Of a stretch of DNA of 64,000 bases, positions 1 through 8,425 are shown one piece after another. The notes beneath the pieces were generated by a model. That model was not told where the DNA came from and did not search any database. It was given only the letters and a program-made list of their open reading frames with translations. A program made the translations under genes and the position numbers. This DNA comes from Microbacterium sp. SY138 (GTDB lineage: Bacteria; Actinomycetota; Actinomycetes; Actinomycetales; Microbacteriaceae): contig NZ_CP155793.1 of assembly GCF_039729145.1 (NCBI RefSeq), forward strand, positions 2,480,001-2,544,000. Direction: 5' to 3'. The stretch's first letter is position 1; every line of letters starts with the position of its first letter.

Positions 1-296
1 TCGTCGATGATCCCGCCGGACTCGGCGAGCAGGAGCGAGTACTTCGCCTTCCCGACGGCCAGCGCCGAGAGGCGGCCGGCCAGGGCGTTGTCGAGGAAAT
101 CGGCGGCTCCGCTGCCCTGGACCGTGAACTCGGCCATGTGCGAGATGTCGAAGATGCCCGCGCTCTGGCGCACGGCGTGGTGTTCGGCGAGGTCGGAGGT
201 GTACCGCACCGGCATCTGCCAGCCGCCGAAGTCGGTGAACGATGCGCCCAGCGCCTCATGGCATGCGCGCAGCGGGGTGTAGCGGGGGTCGGACAT
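1..296 (-). CDS. gcvT: Glycine cleavage system aminomethyltransferase GcvT, N-terminal part (runs off left edge)
   Basis: These 98 codons are the start of GcvT, the tetrahydrofolate-dependent T protein that releases ammonia and passes the methylene group to THF during glycine breakdown. The text DFGGWQMPVRY near residue 20 and FDISHMAEF near residue 47 are hallmarks of the family N terminus. The ATG at 296 follows GGGAG with a 6-nt spacer, which fixes the start. The rest of the gene, and probably gcvH and gcvP, lies beyond position 1. The leader carries a tandem glycine riboswitch, so expression should rise with glycine, which independently supports the call. Confidence 0.93.
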   Translation of the reverse strand, partial: MSDPRYTPLRACHEALGASFTDFGGWQMPVRYTSDLAEHHAVRQSAGIFDISHMAEFTVQGSGAADFLDNALAGRLSALAVGKAKYSLLLAESGGIID

Positions 297-344
297 GGAG
301 TTCTCCCGGGCTGTGTCGGGCGGAACGGCGGCACCGTCGTTCCT

Positions 345-535
345 CGGAACTCCCCCTCTGTCATGGGCCTGAGAGCTTCACCCGTGCGCGGAGGCGGGGC
401 TTTCACCGTCGGCGGATCCGCAGAGTCGCCGGATCGCTTTTCAGAGTGGCCGGAACCGCGCGGTACGCGTACCTGAGAGATTGGCGGGGAGGCTTGCTCC
501 TTCGGTGCCCGGCTGCGTTCGCCGGGGCTCTCCCG
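345..535 (-). promoter_or_regulatory. Tandem glycine riboswitch in the gcvT leader
   Basis: Read on the minus strand, the leader begins GGGAGAGCC near 535, has CCGAAGGAGCAAGCCTCC near 490-505 and closes with AATCTCTCAGG near 475. That is a full glycine aptamer. A second aptamer follows at once, with GACGGTGAAAGCCC near 400, GAAGCTCTCAGGC near 372 and the typical GACAGAGGGGGA end near 352. Two adjacent aptamers are the classic architecture upstream of gcvT. The shared CTCTCAGG strings and the gene downstream make the call firm. The second aptamer has a degenerate 5' helix, so its exact boundaries are approximate. Confidence 0.9.
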
Positions 536-615
536 CGTGGTTCATTCGGCCTGTCTTCAATTGTGGGTCCAGTCTAGCCGGTCGGATCCTCGGTGCCGGA
601 TTCTCCGGAAGCGCG

Positions 616-674
616 TTCGAATCGCGCGAATGGTCCCGTTCCGGGGTCAGACGCGACCATTCACGCGATTCGAA
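616..674. repeat. Inverted repeat with 20-bp arms between the peptide importer and gcvT
   Basis: The arms at 616-635 and 655-674 (TTCGAATCGCGCGAATGGTC and its complement) match at 19 of 20 positions around a 19-nt spacer. The element starts 17 nt downstream of the last importer gene, which ends at 691 on the minus strand, so it could end that transcript. Neither side has a T-tract, so a Rho-independent terminator is not certain. It could instead be an operator or an mRNA-stabilising hairpin. It also lies just upstream of the riboswitch promoter region for gcvT. Confidence 0.6.
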
Positions 675-690
675 GGCGGAGCGCCGGCCG

Positions 691-1566
691 TCAGCGGGTG
701 ATGCCGAGTTCGGCCCGCACCTCGTCGCGCAGGCGGCCGAGGTTGTCGGGCTCTGGTGCTGCACCGAGGAGCGTCTTGGTGTATTCGTGCTGCGGGTTGA
801 GGATGACCTCGTCCGCGGGGCCGCGCTCGACGACGTCGCCCTTGTAGAGCACCATGATCTCATCCGAGAAGTGCCTCGCCGTGGCCAGGTCGTGTGTGAT
901 GTACAGCACACCCAGGTTCTCCTCGCGCTGCAGATCTGCGAGAAGGTTCAACACCCCCAGCCGGATCGACACGTCCAGCATCGAGACCGGCTCGTCGGCG
1001 ACGATGAACCGGGCGCCCGGGGCGAGAGCCCGCGCGATCGCGACACGCTGTCGCTGCCCGCCCGAGAGCTCGTGCGGGCGCCGCTCCGCGAAACTCTCCC
1101 CTGGGGTCAGACGCACCCGCTCCAACAGCTCCACCGCGCGCTCCCGCACCTGCGCCCGCGACAGCTCCGGGTGGTGCAGACGGATCGGCCGCTCCAGATG
1201 ATGAACGATCGTGTGGAACGGGTTCAACGACGCGAACGGGTCCTGGAACACCATCTGCACGTCCGCGCGGTAGCGCTCCAACGCCCGCCCCCGAGCCCCG
1301 GACGCCTTCCCGTCCAACAGGATCTCGCCGCTGGTGGGCGTCTCCAGCTTCATCAGCATCCGGGCGATCGTCGACTTCCCCGACCCCGACTCCCCCACCA
1401 GGGCGACCGTCTTGCCCGCCTCGATGGTGAACGACACGTCCTTCACCGCATGGAGGATGCTGGTCTTGAATCCCGACCGCAGGTGGAAATCCTTCACCAG
1501 ATTCCGCGCTTCCAACGTCGCCACCTGCGGCACGGCCGCGGTGGAGCTCGTGATGCTCGTGGTCAT
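691..1566 (-). CDS. Dipeptide/oligopeptide ABC transporter, second ATPase (DppF/OppF-like)
   Basis: This 291-residue cytoplasmic ATPase powers peptide import with its partner encoded just upstream. It shows Walker A GESGSGKST at 58-66, signature LSGGQRQR at 167-174 and Walker B FIVADE at 187-192, then the DVSIRLGVLNLL stretch typical of OppF-type subunits. Its ATG overlaps the stop of the preceding ATPase gene by ATGA (1563-1566), so the two are translationally coupled. It is the last gene of a five-gene minus-strand operon. The C-terminal extension after the ATPase core (PADEVILNPQHEYTKTLL) is the normal peptide-transporter tail. The substrate cannot be read from sequence. Confidence 0.93.
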   Translation of the reverse strand: MTTSITSSTAAVPQVATLEARNLVKDFHLRSGFKTSILHAVKDVSFTIEAGKTVALVGESGSGKSTIARMLMKLETPTSGEILLDGKASGARGRALERYRADVQMVFQDPFASLNPFHTIVHHLERPIRLHHPELSRAQVRERAVELLERVRLTPGESFAERRPHELSGGQRQRVAIARALAPGARFIVADEPVSMLDVSIRLGVLNLLADLQREENLGVLYITHDLATARHFSDEIMVLYKGDVVERGPADEVILNPQHEYTKTLLGAAPEPDNLGRLRDEVRAELGITR

Positions 1567-2414
1567 CGGACGCCCTCCTGGCTCACACCGGTGCGGACGA
1601 AGTCGCCCCGCTCGCCCTTGAGCGACGGGAAGCTCGACAGCAACCGCTTCGTGTACTCGTGCTGCGGAGTCCGGTAGATCTCCTCCGCCGTTCCCTCCTC
1701 GACGATCTGCCCCTGCAACATGATCGCGATCCGATCACTGATCTCGATCAGCATCGGCAGATCATGCGTGATGAAGATCACCGCGAATCCGAGCTTCTCC
1801 CGCAGCCGCATGATCTCCCGGATGATGCCCCGCTGCACGACCACGTCCAGCGCCGTGGTCGGCTCGTCCATGATCATCACCTGCGGATCGAGGGCCAGAG
1901 CCATCGCGATCATCATGCGCTGCCTCATGCCACCCGACAGCTCATGCGGGAAACTCGACAGGCGGTTGGGGTCCACGCCGACGAGCGTCAGCAGTTCCTC
2001 CGCCCGCGCGGTCTTCGCCTTCTTGCTCATCCCGGGCCGGTGCGTGTCGAAGATGTCGAAGATCTGTGCCTTGACACTGATCACCGGGTTCAACGAGTTC
2101 ATCGCCCCCTGGAACACCATCGAGATCTTGTCCCACCGGAACGCGCGCAGACCCTCGCCGTCCAGTCCCACTATGTCGATGTCATGACCATCCCGGTCAT
2201 GGAACACGATCTCCCCGCCCGTCATCAGAGCCGGAGCCTTGAGCAGACGGTTCATGCCGTAGGCCAGGGTCGTCTTCCCGCAGCCCGACTCCCCCGCCAA
2301 CCCCAGGATCTCGCCCCGGTTCAACGTCAGCGACACATCCCGCACGGCCTTCACCGGCGGATCCACCTCATACTCGATCGACACGTTCCGCGCCGTCAGG
2401 ACCGGCTCGCTCAT
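1563..2414 (-). CDS. Dipeptide/oligopeptide ABC transporter, first ATPase (DppD/OppD-like)
   Basis: A 283-residue ABC ATPase with Walker A GESGCGKTT at 41-49, an ELSGGMRQR signature near 165, Walker B VMIMDEPTTALD, and the C-terminal EEIYRTPQHEYTKRLLSSFP segment of OppD/DppD proteins. I chose the ATG at 2414 because MSEPVLTARN starts at the usual place before the first strand and the ATG overlaps the upstream permease stop (ATGA). The open frame upstream to 2630 has no domain content. With the other ATPase it forms the nucleotide-binding heterodimer on the inner face of the membrane. Confidence 0.93.
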   Translation of the reverse strand: MSEPVLTARNVSIEYEVDPPVKAVRDVSLTLNRGEILGLAGESGCGKTTLAYGMNRLLKAPALMTGGEIVFHDRDGHDIDIVGLDGEGLRAFRWDKISMVFQGAMNSLNPVISVKAQIFDIFDTHRPGMSKKAKTARAEELLTLVGVDPNRLSSFPHELSGGMRQRMMIAMALALDPQVMIMDEPTTALDVVVQRGIIREIMRLREKLGFAVIFITHDLPMLIEISDRIAIMLQGQIVEEGTAEEIYRTPQHEYTKRLLSSFPSLKGERGDFVRTGVSQEGVR

Positions 2415-3388
2415 GCGGTGACTCCCTTGGTCTTGGCGGCCTTGCGCACACGCCGCGCGGCTTCGGGCGCATTGCGTAGCTTCGGATTGATGACCTCGTC
2501 GATCGCGAAGTTGATGAGCGACAGGCCGGCGCCGAGAATCGCGATCATGAGCCCCGGCGGGACGAACCACCACCAGGCACCGCGTCCGAGGGCCTGCCCC
2601 GACTGCGCGTCGTTGAGGATCGACCCCCACGTGATCGAGGAGTTGGGGCCGAGACCGAGGTAGGACAGGCCGGCCTCTCCGAGGATCGCGAAGATGATCG
2701 CGAAGAGGAACTGGGCCGTGAGCAGCGGCAGGAGATTCGGCATGATCTCGACCAGGATCACGCGGAACGACCGCTCCCCTGCGACCTTCGACGCATAGAC
2801 GTAGTCACGCGTACGGAGCGATCGTGTCTGGAGCCGGAGCACATATGCCGCCCCGGCCCAGGAGGTGATGCCGAGCACGAACGCGACGAGCTGCCAACTG
2901 CGCTGCGGCACGAACGAGGCGATGACCATCACCAGCGGAAGCCCGGGGATCACGATCATCACGTTCGTGAGGAGTGCGAGACCGTCTTCGCGCCAGCCGC
3001 CCAGATATCCGGCCAGAACGCCGAAGAACAACGACAGCACGATCGCGATGCCGCCGGCGGTCACACCGATGAGCAGGGACCCCTGAGCGCCGATCGCCAG
3101 TTGCGCGAACATGTCGTTGCCGAGCTTGGTGGTGCCGAGCCAGTGTTCCGCGGAGGGCGGCTGGAGCGCAGGGTTCGCCGTGCTGCGCGGGTCCTGCGAG
3201 AAGATCGGCGCGATGATCGCGAACAGCACGATGGCCGCGACCAGGATCACGCCGACGATGAACTTCGGCGAAGTGCTGGGAAGGATGCGACGACGCTTGC
3301 GCCCCTGCTGCGTGGCGAGCGAGACCGTGCTGGCCGGGGCGGTGACGGGTGGCTCCTGCGTCAGGAGCGGGTTCTTCGTGTCAGACAT
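2411..3388 (-). CDS. Peptide ABC transporter permease (DppC-like)
   Basis: A 325-residue inner-membrane subunit with a long polar N terminus, one early membrane helix (FIVGVILVAAIVLFAIIAPIF) and about five further helices. The cytoplasmic coupling loop YASKVAGERSFRVILVEIMPN corresponds to the EAA motif that docks on the ATPases. SYLGLGPNSSITWG is typical of DppC/OppC. The start is set at 3388 (MSDTKNP), 8 bp inside the upstream permease gene; longer starts add only low-complexity sequence. It pairs with the DppB-like permease to form the translocation pore. Confidence 0.92.
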   Translation of the reverse strand: MSDTKNPLLTQEPPVTAPASTVSLATQQGRKRRRILPSTSPKFIVGVILVAAIVLFAIIAPIFSQDPRSTANPALQPPSAEHWLGTTKLGNDMFAQLAIGAQGSLLIGVTAGGIAIVLSLFFGVLAGYLGGWREDGLALLTNVMIVIPGLPLVMVIASFVPQRSWQLVAFVLGITSWAGAAYVLRLQTRSLRTRDYVYASKVAGERSFRVILVEIMPNLLPLLTAQFLFAIIFAILGEAGLSYLGLGPNSSITWGSILNDAQSGQALGRGAWWWFVPPGLMIAILGAGLSLINFAIDEVINPKLRNAPEAARRVRKAAKTKGVTA

Positions 3389-4376
3389 TCTGGCGAGCCC
3401 TCGGGTCGATGAAGCCATAGACGAGGTCCATGATGAAGTTGGCGGCGAGCACCGTCAGGGTGATGACGAGGAACAGTCCCTGCATCAGCGCGTAGTCGTT
3501 GTTGGTCACGGCCTGGAACATCAGCTTGCCGATTCCGGGGTAGGTGAACACCTGCTCCATCACGATCGAGCCGGCGACCACGAAACCGAGCGTGATCGAG
3601 AAGCCCGCGATCGAGGGGATCGCCGCATTGCGGGCCGCGTAGGTGGTGAGCACGCGACGGGGCCGGAGACCCTTCGCCTCCGCCGTCAGCACGTAGTCCT
3701 CGGCGAGCGTGGAGACCATCATGTTGCGCATGCCGAACATCCACCCGCCGACCGAGCTGATCACGATCGTGATAGCGGGCAGGATCGCGTGCGCGACGGC
3801 GTCGGTGAAGAACGCCCAGGTCGGCTCGGGGCCGTCCGGGTAGTCGAAGACGTCGTACCCGCCGAAGATCGGGAACCAGCCGAGACCGACCGCGAACACC
3901 GAGACGAGGATCAGCGCCAACCAGAAGTACGGGATCGACTGGAGCACAGTCGTGACGGGGATCAGGTGGTCGACCCAGGTGCCTCGTTTCCATCCGGCCC
4001 AGGCGCCGAGCACGACGCCGAGGACGAAGGAGATGACGGTCGCGGTGCCGACCAGGACGAGCGTCCAGGGAAGCGCACCGGCGATGAGCTCCGTCACCGG
4101 AGTGGGGAACTTGGTGACCGATACTCCGAGATCGCCCTGGAACATGCGTCCCCAGTAGGACAGATACTGCTCCCAGAGAGAGGAATCGTCGCCGCCGAGC
4201 AGGAGCTTGATGTTGCGGATGGCGGTCTCGGAGACCTCACCGCCTGCTCGCTGCATCTTGGCGATCATGATGTCGGCCGGGTTCCCCGGCATGAGCCGGG
4301 GAAGAAGGAAGTTGATGGAGATCGCGGCCCAGAGCGTGAACGCGTAGAACCCGATTCTTCGTGCATAGAACTTCAT
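3381..4376 (-). CDS. Peptide ABC transporter permease (DppB-like)
   Basis: A 331-residue permease with the DppB/OppB layout: a first membrane helix (FYAFTLWAAISINFLLPRL) followed at once by the conserved LMPGNPAD stretch, a large periplasmic-side loop, then five helices. The coupling loop TAEAKGLRPRRVL matches the EAA-G motif. VMEQVFTYPGIGKLMFQA near the C terminus is highly characteristic. It lies 40 bp downstream of the solute-binding lipoprotein gene and overlaps the next permease by 8 bp. Substrate specificity is not visible. Confidence 0.93.
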   Translation of the reverse strand: MKFYARRIGFYAFTLWAAISINFLLPRLMPGNPADIMIAKMQRAGGEVSETAIRNIKLLLGGDDSSLWEQYLSYWGRMFQGDLGVSVTKFPTPVTELIAGALPWTLVLVGTATVISFVLGVVLGAWAGWKRGTWVDHLIPVTTVLQSIPYFWLALILVSVFAVGLGWFPIFGGYDVFDYPDGPEPTWAFFTDAVAHAILPAITIVISSVGGWMFGMRNMMVSTLAEDYVLTAEAKGLRPRRVLTTYAARNAAIPSIAGFSITLGFVVAGSIVMEQVFTYPGIGKLMFQAVTNNDYALMQGLFLVITLTVLAANFIMDLVYGFIDPRARQNV

Positions 4377-4416
4377 GTCACTGTTTTCCTGACTTCCTTC
4401 TTCCCCGACTCCTTTA

Positions 4417-6105
4417 CTACTTGACCGGCTGCAGCTGCGTCAGCACGTAGCCTGCCGCGATCGCACCCCAGGACGGCGGGAAGGCGTAGAGGTCTTCCTC
4501 GGTCGGCCAGCCCGTGTAGTCCTTCGTGTTGTAGAAGGTCTGCGTCGCGTTGATCACGAGCGGGATGTAGGGCAGGTCACGGACGATCTCGGTCTGAATC
4601 GTCGCGTACAGCTCCTTCTTCGTCGCCTCGTCGTTCGTGCTGATCGCCGACTGGATCGCGGTGTCGACGACCGGGTTGCTGTAACGGCTGAAGTTCCAAC
4701 GGCCTGCCGGGACCTCCGTGCCGACGGGGCTCGTCGACTCGACGGCGGTGCCGCCGAACCAGTCGCGGTAGATCTGGAACGGGTCGGCGACGGACGTGCC
4801 GATCACACCACCCATGATCAGCTGGAAGTCGCCACCCTGACGGGAGTCGGAGAACTCCTGCCACTGCACGGTCGATGCCGTGATCTTGATGCCGGCCGCC
4901 TCTGCCTGCTCGGCGATCAGCTTCGCGGCGTCGTTGTAGTCGGTCCACCCGTCGACCGAGGTGAGCGTGAGCTCGAGCGGCACGCCACCCTTCTCGTAGA
5001 TGCCGCTGGAGCCCTTGGTATAGCCGGCGGCCTCGAGGATCGAACCAGCCTCGGCGGCGTTCGCCTCCTGCGGGCTGACCTCGTTGGCCGGATCGGCGAG
5101 CCACTTCTCGTCGCGCGGCAGCAGAGTGAACGCGGGAGAGATGTCGCCCGTCAGCCCCACGAACGCCTTGTCCTTGATGGTGGAGCGGTCGATCGCGACG
5201 TTGAGCGCCTGACGCACGGCGACGTCGGTCTGCGGACCGGTGCAGCCGAGGTCGGCGTTCGAGCAGGTGTAGAGAACCGTCGGGTCCTGGGGCGTGTTGA
5301 TCCAGTCGATCTTGCCGTTGCCGGTCACGTCGTCCGGGTTCGGGATGAACATGCCGGTCCAGTCGAGCTTGCCGGCGGCGAGCAGATCCTGAGCGGTCTG
5401 GTTGTTGTCGACCGCGATGTACTGGACCTTCTTGATGCCGAGCTTGTCGGCATCACGGTAGTTCTCGTTGGCCACCAGCGTGTAGGACTCACTCGTGGTC
5501 TTGTCGACGACGTAGGGGCCGGATCCGACGGGGTCCTCGTTCGTGAAGTTGGCGAAGTCCTTGACGTCTTTCCACACGTGCTCGGGGAGGATGTAGCTCG
5601 ACCCCATCCGCTGGAATTCCGTGGTGTACTGCGCGGACGAGTAGGTCAGGACGGCGGTCGTGTCGTCGGTGGCCTCGGCGGAGACTAGACCGTTGCCTTC
5701 GGGGTTGTTGGCCTCGTAGTTGAACGAGAACGCCACGTCCTTGGCCGTGAGCGGCTCGCCGTCGCTCCACTTGAGGTCGGGCTTGATGGTCACGGTGATG
5801 ACCGTGCCGTCCTCGTTGTACTCGAACGAGTCACCGATCAGGCCGACCGGCTCGGAGTCCGCGGTCTTGTTGTAGAAGAACAGCGGTTCGTAGATCGGTC
5901 CGAGCGCGCCATGAAGCACTGTCGGTGCGAACGGGTTGTAGTTCGCGGCGATCGGGGTCTGGCTGCCGGCCCAGACACGCAGGGCCCGGTCGCCATCGGC
6001 GTTGCCGCTGTCGCTGCCGCCACCACAGGCCGTGAGGCCCAGGGCGAGGACGGATGCTCCGGCAATCGCGGTGAGCGCAATCTTGCGCCTTCCGTTACGG
6101 ATCAT
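4417..6105 (-). CDS. Peptide ABC transporter substrate-binding lipoprotein (family 5)
   Basis: A 562-residue solute-binding protein. After RNGRRK there is a hydrophobic signal segment and the lipobox LTAC with the lipidated cysteine at 27, followed by GGGSDSG, so it is anchored to the outer membrane face. The mature part has the family 5 signature region (LKWSDGEPLTAKDVAFSF) and the C-terminal DLPYIPLVINATQTFYN typical of DppA/OppA relatives. The ATG at 6105 follows GAGGAAACAAGAGAA and excludes nine upstream residues of an alternative start. It is the first gene of the importer operon and is probably the most strongly expressed one. Confidence 0.93.
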   Translation of the reverse strand: MIRNGRRKIALTAIAGASVLALGLTACGGGSDSGNADGDRALRVWAGSQTPIAANYNPFAPTVLHGALGPIYEPLFFYNKTADSEPVGLIGDSFEYNEDGTVITVTIKPDLKWSDGEPLTAKDVAFSFNYEANNPEGNGLVSAEATDDTTAVLTYSSAQYTTEFQRMGSSYILPEHVWKDVKDFANFTNEDPVGSGPYVVDKTTSESYTLVANENYRDADKLGIKKVQYIAVDNNQTAQDLLAAGKLDWTGMFIPNPDDVTGNGKIDWINTPQDPTVLYTCSNADLGCTGPQTDVAVRQALNVAIDRSTIKDKAFVGLTGDISPAFTLLPRDEKWLADPANEVSPQEANAAEAGSILEAAGYTKGSSGIYEKGGVPLELTLTSVDGWTDYNDAAKLIAEQAEAAGIKITASTVQWQEFSDSRQGGDFQLIMGGVIGTSVADPFQIYRDWFGGTAVESTSPVGTEVPAGRWNFSRYSNPVVDTAIQSAISTNDEATKKELYATIQTEIVRDLPYIPLVINATQTFYNTKDYTGWPTEEDLYAFPPSWGAIAAGYVLTQLQPVK

Positions 6106-6217
6106 TTCTCTTGTTTCCTCTCGGTGCTGCACTGCAGGAGGGATCGCTCCGGATGGAGCAGAACCCCGGAGGTGGGGTTCCTGGGCCCTGGGAGGCAGCC
6201 GGTCGGCTCCTCCCGAA

Positions 6218-6250
6218 GGGGTTTGTTAGGACAGTAACCTAACAAACCCC
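6218..6250. promoter_or_regulatory. Perfect 13-bp inverted repeat between divergent importer and NAD operons
   Basis: Arms GGGGTTTGTTAGG at 6218-6230 and its exact complement at 6238-6250 flank ACAGTAA. It lies 113 bp upstream of the importer start codon and 119 bp upstream of nrtR, so it sits in both promoter regions. There is no T-tract, and the flanking genes diverge, so a terminator is unlikely. The best reading is a dimeric regulator operator, more plausibly for the importer because the other palindrome lies nearer nrtR. The regulator is not identified. Confidence 0.55.
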
Positions 6251-6326
6251 GCCCCGCCGAACAAGCTTCCCTGCGCCCACGAGATAACGTTTCGGACTCG
6301 ACGCGGACCGCCGTCATCGGCGCCCA

Positions 6327-6349
6327 CTAAGTGTCCGAATGACACTAAG
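6327..6349. promoter_or_regulatory. Candidate NrtR operator (AGTGTC-N5-GACACT palindrome)
   Basis: The palindrome CTAAGTGTC-CGAAT-GACACTAAG has perfect AGTGTC/GACACT inner arms. It lies 20 bp before the nrtR start codon, where a bound repressor would block the promoter. NrtR proteins are known to repress NAD genes, usually from sites at their own operon, and this gene heads a nad operon. The operator assignment is inference from position and symmetry. I have not matched it to a published motif. Confidence 0.6.
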
Positions 6350-6368
6350 ATCGGTGTCGGAGGTTAAG

Positions 6369-7091
6369 GTGTCCATGACTCAAACTAGCGACATCCGGGT
6401 CGCCGTCTCGACGGTCATCCTGACGTTGCGTCGCACGGACGACGGACGCGCGGTCCTCGCGCTGCCCCTCGTGCGGCGCACCCGCGAGCCGTACGCCGAT
6501 CGATGGGCTCTCCCCGGCGGCTGGCTCACCCCGACCGAATCGCCCGTCGACGCCTCGGCACGCACCCTGGCCGAGACCACAGGACTCTCCCCCAGCTACC
6601 TCGAGCAGCTCTACGCCTTCGGCGCCGTCGACCGCTCCCCCACCCGGGTCGTGTCGATCGTCTACTGGGCGCTGCTGCGACAGGACGATGTGACAGCGCA
6701 GAGCGCGGCGCATCGCGCGTCCGGTCACGCGCCCGAGAACGTGGAGTGGTTCGACATCGACGAGCTGCCGCAGCTGGCCTTCGACCACGCGAAGATCATC
6801 GAGTACGCGCTGTGGCGTCTGCGCAACAAGGTCGGCTACAGCCGCGTCGCCCAGGGATTCCTTCCTGCGGAGTTCACCCTCGCCGAGCTGCGCGAAGCCT
6901 ACGAGGCGATTCTCGGCCGCACCCTCGACCCCGCCAATTTCCGGCGTCAGGTGGAGGCCGCGGGCAACCTGCTCCCCACCGACCGGTTCCGCACCGGAAG
7001 CCACCGACCTGCACGTCTGTACCGCGACAACACCGACGTCGAGCTGGCCGATCGCGGCCCGCTCGGTCCCGAAGAAACGAGCACCCGATGA
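6369..7091 (+). CDS. nrtR: NrtR, Nudix-related repressor of NAD synthesis
   Basis: About 240 residues with an N-terminal Nudix fold and a C-terminal winged helix (FTLAELREAYEAILGRTLDPANFRRQV region). This is the NrtR layout, in which the Nudix domain senses ADP-ribose-type ligands and the winged helix binds DNA. The Nudix box reads GWLTPTESPVDASARTLAET, so the catalytic REUxEE is changed to RTLAET and hydrolysis is unlikely, as in known NrtR proteins. I prefer the GTG at 6369, five nt after GGAGG at 6359-6363; the ATG at 6375 is the alternative. An ATG at 6339 lies inside the palindrome and is rejected. It overlaps nadA by ATGA. Confidence 0.9.
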   Translation: MSMTQTSDIRVAVSTVILTLRRTDDGRAVLALPLVRRTREPYADRWALPGGWLTPTESPVDASARTLAETTGLSPSYLEQLYAFGAVDRSPTRVVSIVYWALLRQDDVTAQSAAHRASGHAPENVEWFDIDELPQLAFDHAKIIEYALWRLRNKVGYSRVAQGFLPAEFTLAELREAYEAILGRTLDPANFRRQVEAAGNLLPTDRFRTGSHRPARLYRDNTDVELADRGPLGPEETSTR

Positions 7092-8425
7092 GTATCACCT
7101 TCGTCCCCGCGCCGGCCGTCCCGCCGCTGGACGCCTCGGTCGACCATGCGATCCAGGCCATCGTCAGCGGCGCGTCGACCGACGCCACATGCACCACCGA
7201 CCTCGCCGCCGGTCCGTGGGACTTCGACGCGCGACCGGGCTACGGACCCGGCTCTTCTATGGGCGACGTGATCCCGACGGGGGCGCCGCGTCAGGGAGAG
7301 CTGCCCACCGAGTACCGCGAGGCGACGGAGGAGGAGCTCGACAGACGGATCCGCGCCGCGAAAGCCACCCTCGGCGACCGGGTCGTGATCCTGGGCCATT
7401 TCTACCAGCGCGAGGAGGTCGTGCAGCATGCGGACTACGTCGGCGACTCGTTTCAGCTCGCGACCGCGGCCAAGGGACGGACGGATGCCGAAGCCATCGT
7501 GTTCTGCGGCGTGCACTTCATGGCCGAGACCGCTGATCTGCTCTCGCAGCCCGACCAGGCGGTGATCCTGCCCAACCTCGCCGCCGGATGCTCGATGGCG
7601 GACATGGCCGACATCGACCAGGTCGAGGACTGCTGGGAACAGCTCGAAGACGTGCTCGGCGACCTCGACGCCGTCGACGCCGACGGCCGCGTGCCGGTGA
7701 TCCCGGTGACGTACATGAACTCCTCAGCGGCGATCAAGGGCTTCGTCGGACGGCACGGCGGGATCGTCTGCACCTCGTCCAACGCTGAGACCGTGCTCGA
7801 GTGGGCTTTCGAGCGTGGGCGCCGCGTGCTGTTCTTCCCCGACCAGCACCTGGGTCGGAACACCGCGAAGGCGATGGGGGTGCCGCTCGAACACATGCCG
7901 ATGTGGAACCCACGGCGAGCGCTCGGCGGATCCTCGGCCGCAGACCTGCTCGACTCGCGCGTGATCCTGTGGCACGGCTTCTGCTCGGTGCACCGGCGTT
8001 TCACCGTCGGCCAGATCGACCAGGCCCGTGCCGAGCACCCCGGCGTGCGCGTGATCGTGCACCCCGAGTGCCCGATGGAGGTCGTCGACGCCGCGGATGA
8101 GGCCGGTTCGACCGAGTACATCCGCCGGGCGATCGACACGGCCACCGAGCCGACCACATTCGCGATCGGCACGGAGATCAACCTCGTCCGCCGGCTCGCC
8201 GCCCAGTACCCGCAGCACGAGATCTTCTGCCTCGACCCGGTGGTGTGCCCCTGCTCGACGATGTACCGCATCCACCCCGGATACCTGGCCTGGGTTCTGG
8301 AGGAGCTGGTGGCCGGCCGCACGCCGAACCGGATCACCGTCTCCGACGATGTGGCCGACCCCGCGCGTGTGGCGCTGGAGCGGATGCTCGCGGCGAGGCC
8401 TCCGGTGGTCGCGGGCGCACGATGA
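7088..8425 (+). CDS. nadA: Quinolinate synthase NadA
   Basis: A 445-residue 4Fe-4S enzyme that condenses iminoaspartate with dihydroxyacetone phosphate to quinolinate. Motifs seen are LGHFYQREEVVQHADYVGDS near 102-121, NLAAGCSMADM with Cys168, WHGFCSVHRRF with Cys299, HPECPMEV near 325-331 and DPVVCPCSTMYRI with Cys387/389. The likely cluster ligands are Cys168, Cys299 and one of Cys387/389. It belongs to the long actinobacterial NadA type, with an N-terminal extension of about 95 residues and an acidic insert near 176-200. It overlaps nrtR and nadB by ATGA at both ends. Confidence 0.96.
   Translation: MSITFVPAPAVPPLDASVDHAIQAIVSGASTDATCTTDLAAGPWDFDARPGYGPGSSMGDVIPTGAPRQGELPTEYREATEEELDRRIRAAKATLGDRVVILGHFYQREEVVQHADYVGDSFQLATAAKGRTDAEAIVFCGVHFMAETADLLSQPDQAVILPNLAAGCSMADMADIDQVEDCWEQLEDVLGDLDAVDADGRVPVIPVTYMNSSAAIKGFVGRHGGIVCTSSNAETVLEWAFERGRRVLFFPDQHLGRNTAKAMGVPLEHMPMWNPRRALGGSSAADLLDSRVILWHGFCSVHRRFTVGQIDQARAEHPGVRVIVHPECPMEVVDAADEAGSTEYIRRAIDTATEPTTFAIGTEINLVRRLAAQYPQHEIFCLDPVVCPCSTMYRIHPGYLAWVLEELVAGRTPNRITVSDDVADPARVALERMLAARPPVVAGAR

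Noticed and set aside
6339..6374. ATG at 6339 as the nrtR start
   Set aside because: It lies inside the AGTGTC palindrome and lacks a ribosome site; the GTG at 6369 has GGAGG at good spacing.
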